A DNA stretch of 18,655 nt from a bacterium UBA3734 (GTDB lineage: Bacteria; Bacteroidota; Bacteroidia; Bacteroidales; Bacteroidaceae): contig DFHC01000132.1 in the NCBI GenBank assembly GCA_002372575.1, forward strand, positions 403 to 19,057, in the 5' to 3' direction. The translations under genes were made by a program, and so were the position numbers. This document shows positions 14,581 through 18,655 of this stretch, one piece after another; position 1 is the stretch's first letter; the number at the start of each line of letters is the position of its first letter. Under the pieces are notes generated by a model. The model was given only the letters and a program-made list of their open reading frames with translations, had not been told where the DNA came from and searched no databases.

Positions 14581-15383
14581 GGCTCCCCTCCCTTTGGAGG
14601 GGCTGGGGGAGGCTCTAATCCTTTCAACCAATTCCCATAAAACCTCCTCGCACCGTCGCACCACGTGTTCACGGGCGTTTTCGAGGGGTCGTCGTCGGGA
14701 TAGTAGTTTTGCGGCAGCCCCACGTCGGTGCGGCCACGCTGTTGGTCGCGTCGATACTCCGTGTCGAGCGTGTCGGTAGCGTATTCGATGTGGCCGGTGA
14801 TGAAGATGTCGCGCTCGTTGCGGGCGGTGACGACCGACGGCCCCGTTTCGTCGGAATCGACGGCAATCACAAGCTCTCGACAGGCCCTGATGTCCTCGCG
14901 CCGAATCTCCGTATGCCTACTGTGAGGCACCATCATCGCGGGGCCGAAATCCGCGAAAAGCGGCGTATCGACACAGACTTTCTGCCTGAAAATGCCAAAT
15001 TTCTTGCGCGCGAGCGGATATTTCGGGATGCCGTGGAAGTGGTAGAGCGCGGCCTGAGCCGCCCAACATATATACAATGTGGACTTCACATGGCGACGCG
15101 CCCAGTCGAAAATCGCGCAAAGCTCCGGCCAGTAGGTCACCTGCTCGAAATCGAGCAGTTCCACCGGCGCCCCCGTCACAATCAGGCCGTCGGGCACGTC
15201 GCGCAGCTCGTCGAAATACTCATAGAGCGCATCCATGTGCTCTGCCGACGCATGCTTCGGCACGTGCGAGCGCAGCCGCATCCAGTGGATTTCCACGTTG
15301 CACGGCAGCTCGCCAAAGAGGCGAAGGAAGTCGCACTCGGTGACTTCCTTCAGCGGCATCAGGTTTAATATCGCAATGCGCAT
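14577..15383 (-). CDS. metA: Homoserine O-acetyltransferase (MetA family), N-terminally short
   Basis: 268 residues from ATG 15383. It acylates homoserine in methionine synthesis in the cytoplasm. The catalytic Cys 106 (LYICWAAQAAL) and the His 198/Glu 200 pair (ITGHIEYATDTL) are present, equivalent to Cys 142, His 235 and Glu 237 of E. coli. Glu 75 in TGAPVELLDF corresponds to position 111, where Glu favours acetyl-CoA and Gly succinyl-CoA, so acetyl transfer is predicted. E. coli MetA has 309 residues; here the first ~36 are absent and the protein begins at RIAILNLMPLK. No upstream in-frame sequence resembles the missing part: a promoter box lies there instead. A TTG at 15392 could add three residues but overlaps that box. 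The C-terminal EPPPAPPKGGEP comes from a repeat element. Probably co-transcribed with rlhA. Confidence 0.9.
   Translation of the reverse strand: MRIAILNLMPLKEVTECDFLRLFGELPCNVEIHWMRLRSHVPKHASAEHMDALYEYFDELRDVPDGLIVTGAPVELLDFEQVTYWPELCAIFDWARRHVKSTLYICWAAQAALYHFHGIPKYPLARKKFGIFRQKVCVDTPLFADFGPAMMVPHSRHTEIRREDIRACRELVIAVDSDETGPSVVTARNERDIFITGHIEYATDTLDTEYRRDQQRGRTDVGLPQNYYPDDDPSKTPVNTWCDGARRFYGNWLKGLEPPPAPPKGGEP
14581..14616. repeat. GC-rich interspersed palindrome at the 3' end of metA
   Basis: Nearly identical to copy 1 at 1822-1859: CCCCTCC-CTTT-GGAGGGG hairpin followed by CTGGGGGAGGCT. On the minus strand it encodes the last residues of MetA, EPPPAPPKGGEP, which have no counterpart in the family. 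The element therefore appears to have supplied a new C-terminus and stop. Confidence 0.88.
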
Positions 15384-15389
15384 CGGCTG

Positions 15390-15397
15390 CAAAGGTA
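15390..15397 (-). promoter_or_regulatory. -7 box of metA, six bases from the start codon
   Basis: Minus strand TACCTTTG followed by CAGCCG and then ATG. In Bacteroidetes transcription starts only a few bases after this box, so the metA mRNA would be leaderless or nearly so. No clear -33 TTG at the usual distance is seen. Confidence 0.65.
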
Positions 15398-15458
15398 CGA
15401 AAATTTCGAGTAAGTGAGAAAAAAGAAAGCAATTTCTTTTTCGAGCGAGAGAAATTTA

Positions 15459-15502
15459 TGCAAAAAGAAGCGAATCAGCAAAGGATTCGCTTCTTTTTTG
15501 CA
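15459..15502 (-). terminator. Strong hairpin with T-tracts between the beta-flower gene and metA
   Basis: TGCAAAAAGAAGCGAATC (15459-15476) pairs with GATTCGCTTCTTTTTTGCA (15484-15502) with one bulged base and a seven-base loop. T-runs within the arms on both strands would let it stop transcription in either direction. It follows the minus-strand genes from 16664 down and insulates metA. Confidence 0.72.
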
Positions 15503-15627
15503 TGCAGTTCTAAAATTCTGTCTATCATTTTTTTATTAGACCTCCCAATATCATGATAATCGGAAGTATATTTCGACTGCATAAACGACAGGAAAACGAT
15601 TTCGGCAGAATGGCTAATTTCCAACAC
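15475..15627 (-). CDS. Possible small ORF or gene remnant
   Basis: An open frame of 50 codons, from GTG 15627 or TTG 15624 to TGA 15475, not similar to anything I know. It reads VLEISHSAEIVFLSFMQSKY, then TSDYHDIGRSNKKMID and RILELHAKKKRILC, a composition that looks like protein. The first ATG is only at codon 16. It starts 18 bases after the beta-flower gene stop, and its stop codon lies in the terminator hairpin. It may be the 3' remnant of a lost gene, a small downstream cistron, or chance. Confidence 0.3.
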   Translation of the reverse strand: MLEISHSAEIVFLSFMQSKYTSDYHDIGRSNKKMIDRILELHAKKKRILC

Positions 15628-15644
15628 CTTGAATCTTGTCCATG

Positions 15645-16142
15645 TTATTTAAACAAGTTGAAAAAGAAAAACACGGCGGCATAAGTCACAGGAACACTTT
15701 TGGCATAACCGACAGTCATATTATTACGGCCAATGACTGTTCCATCCTGCTTCACCTTCCCCACCATCATATTGTTATGGTCTCTGACGGTTCCGTCAGA
15801 TTCCACCTTACCAATCATCATATTGTTCTTGTCCCGAATGCTTCCATTCGTTCCTATCCTTCCCACCAACATATTATTTCTATCCCTGACGTCGCCATCA
15901 GATTCAATTTTCCCTATCGTCATATTGTTGCTGTCTCTGACAATCCCACTGGCTTCTATCCTGCCGACAAGCATATTAGAACCATTACGAATATCCTGCC
16001 CAAAACATACACTATGAGATAGGAATATGAAAAATACAAAAACAAACATCTTTATTCGGTTTGTTAACCCATAACAATAGTGGATTTTCGTTTTTATACG
16101 AAATCCTTTATCTTCCACACATCTTATAAACTGGGTTTCCAT
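15645..16142 (-). CDS. Secreted beta-flower-type repeat protein
   Basis: 165 residues. After a hydrophobic export segment (MFVFVFFIFLSHSVCFGQ, from residue 32) come five 17-residue repeats of the form NNMxxGK(I/V)xxDGxVRDx, from about 54 to 138. A sixth partial repeat follows (NNMTVGYAK) and then a very hydrophobic end (AAVFFFFNLFK). This matches the small Bacteroidetes proteins named 5-fold beta-flower, in which each repeat forms one petal (family knowledge); their function is unknown. The 51-base period is visible in the DNA. ATG 16142 puts 31 residues before the signal; ATG 16049 would give a signal without basic residues, so the start is uncertain. It follows the zinc-ribbon gene by 39 bases with no promoter box, so they probably share a transcript. 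Confidence 0.82.
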   Translation of the reverse strand: METQFIRCVEDKGFRIKTKIHYCYGLTNRIKMFVFVFFIFLSHSVCFGQDIRNGSNMLVGRIEASGIVRDSNNMTIGKIESDGDVRDRNNMLVGRIGTNGSIRDKNNMMIGKVESDGTVRDHNNMMVGKVKQDGTVIGRNNMTVGYAKSVPVTYAAVFFFFNLFK

Positions 16143-16181
16143 ATTTTTTATGCAACAATCAGAAAATCAATTCGATAAAAA

Positions 16182-16664
16182 CTAATTTCCAATGTCTTCA
16201 AGATGCTGTCTGCCTGCAAGATTCGCCCCGATGCCACAAAGTCCCAAAATGATACCGATGCCCCATCCCGCATCAGCACTGAAGAAATAGTTTCCAGCAT
16301 AATAGCCGATAACACCCCAAGCAATGCCGAGAATGACACAGAGAATCTTGCCCGTGCTTGGAATCCATGTCAAAATCATTAATGCCAAAAACGTACCGCC
16401 ACCCCACCACCAAGATTTCGTTAGGAGGCCAATGGAAATAGCGATGAAAGACACCTCGTAACCCAACACGTTCGACATCTCTTCATTAAACTTGGCATTC
16501 GTCATACCTCTACGAACAGCATCTTCTGTAGATTGCTCAGTAGATTGAGAATCAGCCAATGTTGAAACCTCAGACTGCCTTTTCCGCGTCACCGCTTCCC
16601 CACAGTCGGGGCAGAATCTGTCCCCTATTTCTAATTTTGTTCCACATTTACTACAAAAAGCCAT
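16182..16664 (-). CDS. Zinc-ribbon membrane protein
   Basis: 160 residues, function unknown. The N-terminal zinc ribbon has Cys at 4, 7, 18 and 21 (FCSKCGTKLEIGDRFCPDCG). A Ser/Thr/Gln/Glu-rich linker follows (about 27-50) and then hydrophobic segments near 72-105, 108-130 and 134-150, suggesting three or four membrane helices in the inner membrane with the ribbon in the cytoplasm. Zinc-ribbon plus small-membrane-domain proteins are common and poorly characterised in Bacteroidetes. It has a TAATTTTG promoter box upstream and is followed by the beta-flower gene. Base composition is AT-richer than the genes below 15400. Confidence 0.82.
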   Translation of the reverse strand: MAFCSKCGTKLEIGDRFCPDCGEAVTRKRQSEVSTLADSQSTEQSTEDAVRRGMTNAKFNEEMSNVLGYEVSFIAISIGLLTKSWWWGGGTFLALMILTWIPSTGKILCVILGIAWGVIGYYAGNYFFSADAGWGIGIILGLCGIGANLAGRQHLEDIGN

Positions 16665-16698
16665 CTTTCAATCATTTTTAGAAAATCATAACTGGTTG

Positions 16699-16706
16699 CA
16701 AAATTA
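16699..16706 (-). promoter_or_regulatory. -7 promoter box of the zinc-ribbon/beta-flower pair
   Basis: Minus strand TAATTTTG followed by C, matching TAnnTTTG, 34 bases before ATG 16664. No convincing -33 TTG at 19-21 bases was seen. Confidence 0.6.
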
Positions 16707-16772
16707 CAAAATAATTCTCATATCAGACTTAAAAAGTTTAATTATCGAAATTTCCTTTTTAAAAAAAACAAT

Positions 16773-16863
16773 GGCAATGATATAGCAGTTGGCACAAATA
16801 ACATTTAAATGCAGTCATTTTTTGGCTGCATTTTTTTGGTAATGATATAGAAGTTGGCACAAA
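16773..16863. repeat. 26-base direct repeat, 65 bases apart
   Basis: GGYAATGATATAGMAGTTGG followed by CACAAA occurs at 16773-16798 and 16838-16863 with two mismatches. A hairpin with T-run lies between the copies. Such paired repeats can be regulator sites, recombination scars or element ends. Confidence 0.8.
16807..16837 (+). terminator. Terminator-like hairpin followed by T-run
   Basis: AAATGCAG (16807-16814) pairs with CTGCATTT (16826-16833), running into a seven-T tract on the plus strand. No plus-strand gene lies upstream, so it would end either a small RNA or read-through; it could also be a relic. Confidence 0.55.
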
Positions 16864-16984
16864 ATAAACTGTTATATGTATATAAACACCCTATAAACGC
16901 TGGACTTTTCGTTAATTTGCAATATAATTTAAAAGAAAATCTCAGCGTTATATTGATGAGCAAACCTATCGTTGGAACACAAGA

Positions 16985-17008
16985 AAAGCGTCCCAATCGG
17001 AACGCTTT
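16985..17008 (-). terminator. Hairpin downstream of the tagged 189-residue gene
   Basis: AAAGCGT (16985-16991) pairs with ACGCTTT (17002-17008); two further inner G-C pairs close a four-base loop. On the minus strand it is followed by TCTTG, a weak U-tract. It lies 69 bases past the stop at 17077 and is the likely end of that transcript. Confidence 0.5.
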
Positions 17009-17076
17009 GAGGGTATGTTCAACAAGTCCATTGGACTGATTGTAACTTGGAGTGAACTTAGACTGTGTAAGGCGGC

Positions 17077-17646
17077 TTAATTACCTTGCTGACTTTGATT
17101 ATAATTTTGTTGTATTTGATTATATTTTGCTCTGCCTTTACCAATGAAATTCCTTACTTGTGGGTGCATATTAACTTGAGAAGGATTCATTTGTTGTCCT
17201 ATTCTTGTGTATTTGCCATTGTTATCCATATCTGTATCATTCCTATCATAAGTAAAGTCTTCATTTCCGTCAGTATTTTTCGTGTATTTGAAATTTGCAC
17301 CGCTTGGTCCGACATAATTATATCCGTTCCTCCATGAATCCCATCCAGTTGCTTGTGTGCCAACAAAGTTGCCAGTACGAGGGTCTGCATATGCTGTTGC
17401 ATCTACTTGATTACCAATTCTCATGTTACCACCATTCGGTGTACCGTAAACTTCTTTGTTAAATCTATTTGCAAATTCGCTCGGATAATGCATTTGTGTT
17501 TTAGCCTTAGTGTTAGGGGTCTGTTTTCTTTGCTGCATCAACCAATATGCTTTTTCTGCCGATACTTCATTCAGAACTCTATTCACAGACTCTTTTACAA
17601 TTCTATGAAGGTCACTCTCCGTTAATCTAATTAATTTCTTATTCAT
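17077..17646 (-). CDS. Uncharacterised protein with N-terminal helix tag
   Basis: 189 residues, no known domain. The N-terminus KLIRLTESDLHRIVKESVNR continuing VLNEV forms an amphipathic helix (residues 4-28). From memory, this kind of tag starts many otherwise unrelated proteins in Bacteroidetes accessory regions and phages. The remainder is Asn/Gln/Gly/Tyr-rich and low in hydrophobic residues (NGGNMRIGNQVDATAY, KNTDGNEDFTYDRNDTDMDN, QQNYNQSQQGN), so it is probably disordered or fibrous. No signal peptide or membrane helix is seen. It is divergent from the phosphoribosyltransferase-like gene, with 123 bases between, and that gene carries a related tag. Composition is strongly AT-rich, supporting horizontal origin (inference). 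Confidence 0.75.
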   Translation of the reverse strand: MNKKLIRLTESDLHRIVKESVNRVLNEVSAEKAYWLMQQRKQTPNTKAKTQMHYPSEFANRFNKEVYGTPNGGNMRIGNQVDATAYADPRTGNFVGTQATGWDSWRNGYNYVGPSGANFKYTKNTDGNEDFTYDRNDTDMDNNGKYTRIGQQMNPSQVNMHPQVRNFIGKGRAKYNQIQQNYNQSQQGN

Positions 17647-17695
17647 ATTATAATACGTATTAATTCATTACTTTAATAATAAATAACAAGTAGAA

Positions 17696-17727
17696 TTTGT
17701 TTTTATCAGATTTTTTATGTATCTTTG
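17696..17727 (+). promoter_or_regulatory. Promoter of the phosphoribosyltransferase-like gene
   Basis: TTTG (17696-17699), 20-base spacer and TATCTTTG (17720-17727), a full match to the Bacteroidetes consensus, 42 bases before ATG 17770. It lies in the 123-base divergent region. No matching box was found for the minus-strand gene on the other side. Confidence 0.8.
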
Positions 17728-17769
17728 CAAAAATAAGGATATTTATCGTAGAATTAAAAGGGAACACGT

Positions 17770-18591
17770 ATGAGAAATTTAGATACAATCATAAGCGAAT
17801 CTATCAATAGCGTATTGAACGAAGGAATAGATTTTGACCCAATGACAAGAACAGTAGCATACAACCCTTCTCACGAAGATAACGTGGATACGTCAGTTGA
17901 GAATAATCCAACCATTGATAAAGAATTAATTCAAGGTATCAATGTTTGGTCTATTTTCAAGCGTAAAAGAGGTAATGCTTTAGATGGAAATCCTTTAGTC
18001 TATGCTTTGAAGAATGAGGCTGGTTGGCACTTTAGAAGCCAAGAAGATGCAGATGCAATAGAAAAACAATTCCATCTTATTGCAGAAAAGTTTGCATCAA
18101 TGTACCCAATTGGCGTAACTATTATCATTCCAAGTGGAAATGAATTGAATAACCATATAGCAGAAGTTGTGATGTCTAAAAGTGAAAATGCCCAACTTAT
18201 TAATGGTGTTATATGCAAAATGACCACTGAGGAAGTGAATGATATTGTTATGCAAGATGGTTCAAAGTTTAGGGAATATTATGGAGACTCATTCAATGAA
18301 GCATATTATCAGCTCTGTGCATATTTTGAAGAAATGAATGAGAAGAGAAACGGCTCTTTCTCAAGACATTTTGTCAAAGACCCAGATATGAGAAATGTAT
18401 TAGATGTAACATTGAAAATAAGTGAAGACAGATATGCCGAGTTTGCAAATAAGATTAATGGACAACATATATTATTAGTCGATGACACAATTAGCAGAGG
18501 ACAAACAATTACAAACGCTTGTAATATTATGATGGATTCATATGCCCCTAAATCAATTACAGTGCTAACACTATTATCAAAATTATCATAA
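17770..18591 (+). CDS. Helix-tagged protein with C-terminal phosphoribosyltransferase-type domain
   Basis: 273 residues. The N-terminal MRNLDTIISESINSVLNEG is a helix tag related to that of the divergent neighbour. From about residue 100 the protein resembles a type I phosphoribosyltransferase: a beta-strand and turn (VTIIIPSGNELNNHIAEV) and the PRPP-binding motif ILLVDDTISRGQTI with acidic pair D238/D239. Family knowledge says this motif binds the ribose-phosphate of PRPP. The acceptor is unknown, and the long insert between strand and motif (about 120-225) is unusual. No other nucleotide-salvage gene is nearby, so a phage or mobile-element role is as likely as salvage. It has its own promoter and terminator and a strongly AT-rich composition. 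Confidence 0.8.
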   Translation: MRNLDTIISESINSVLNEGIDFDPMTRTVAYNPSHEDNVDTSVENNPTIDKELIQGINVWSIFKRKRGNALDGNPLVYALKNEAGWHFRSQEDADAIEKQFHLIAEKFASMYPIGVTIIIPSGNELNNHIAEVVMSKSENAQLINGVICKMTTEEVNDIVMQDGSKFREYYGDSFNEAYYQLCAYFEEMNEKRNGSFSRHFVKDPDMRNVLDVTLKISEDRYAEFANKINGQHILLVDDTISRGQTITNACNIMMDSYAPKSITVLTLLSKLS

Positions 18592-18596
18592 ATGGA

Positions 18597-18628
18597 AATG
18601 AGCAACCTTGATTGGCTGCTCATTTTTT
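18597..18628 (+). terminator. Rho-independent terminator of the phosphoribosyltransferase-like gene
   Basis: AATGAGCA (18597-18604) pairs with TGCTCATT (18617-18624), with two more G-C pairs inside after one mismatch, followed by a T-run to 18628. It begins six bases after the TAA stop. Confidence 0.85.
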
Positions 18629-18655
18629 ATAGATATTTGGGTCAACTTCTATGTT

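Larger units (their letters stand above)
16665..17076. other. Noncoding AT-rich stretch
   Basis: 412 bases without a convincing gene. It holds the promoter at 16699, a 26-base direct repeat (16773-16798 and 16838-16863), a plus-strand terminator-like hairpin between the repeats and a second hairpin at 16985-17008. Short open frames on both strands (for example a 27-codon plus frame from 16956, MSKPIVGTQEKRPNRN) have no recognisable family. It may be the scar of a lost mobile element or hold a small RNA. Confidence 0.5.

Noticed and set aside
16785..16869. TTGGCAC motifs as sigma-54 promoters
   Set aside because: No TTGC-type -12 element at the required spacing after either TGGCAC.
16805..16996. 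63-codon minus-strand frame in the noncoding stretch
   Set aside because: It overlaps the direct repeat and hairpin, has no recognisable domain and no promoter box; composition fits chance.
16854..17039. 61-codon plus-strand frame (ending VCSTSPLD)
   Set aside because: It begins inside the direct repeat and crosses the 16985 hairpin, with no family resemblance; considered as a transposase remnant but not supportable.

Overview
The window reads as a chromosome segment of a Bacteroidales bacterium, most likely a Prevotella-type organism. The evidence is: -7 promoter boxes of the form TAnnTTTG, often with an upstream TTG or TTTG about 20 bases away; a TonB-dependent receptor; lipoproteins; a Bacteroidetes-type beta-flower repeat protein; and abundant interspersed GC-rich palindromes and AT-rich ACAATTT arrays between genes. 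Positions 1 to about 15400 are dense and GC-rich, with every gene on the minus strand. From about 15400 to the end the DNA is visibly AT-rich, gene density falls and both strands are used, which looks like an accessory or mobile segment.

Read in the direction of transcription (high to low coordinates), the GC-rich part holds: metA (homoserine O-acyltransferase, probably acetyl-CoA-using) followed by rlhA (U32-family 23S rRNA hydroxylation protein); a lipoprotein with five predicted membrane helices; a TonB-dependent outer-membrane receptor with its own promoter; a von Willebrand A (vWA) domain lipoprotein with its own promoter; then a probable operon of a four-helix membrane protein, a tubulin-superfamily protein, a 1157-residue protein with an embedded Hsp70/actin-fold ATPase, a coiled-coil protein, a zinc-ribbon membrane protein and the start of trpS (cut by the window edge).

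The vWA lipoprotein, four-helix protein, tubulin-like GTPase and actin/Hsp70-like ATPase sit side by side and probably form one envelope-linked system carrying both a tubulin-type and an actin-type NTPase. This is the strongest candidate for an undescribed biological system here. No function is known to me. Membrane remodelling or cytoskeletal organisation is an inference from the folds and from proposals for other tubulin-like/vWA gene clusters.

The second theme is genome-wide repeat invasion. GC-rich palindromes, AT-rich arrays and short tandem repeats lie between genes and also inside reading frames. rlhA carries four such insertions at places where the E. coli protein has short loops or linkers, MetA ends within one, and the 207-residue coiled-coil protein has a 7-base microsatellite as its linker.

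The AT-rich right part holds a zinc-ribbon membrane protein with a beta-flower repeat protein, a roughly 410-base noncoding stretch with a direct repeat and hairpins, and two divergent genes. These two encode otherwise unrelated proteins that share an N-terminal helix tag (ES.N.VLNE). One of them ends in a phosphoribosyltransferase-type domain.
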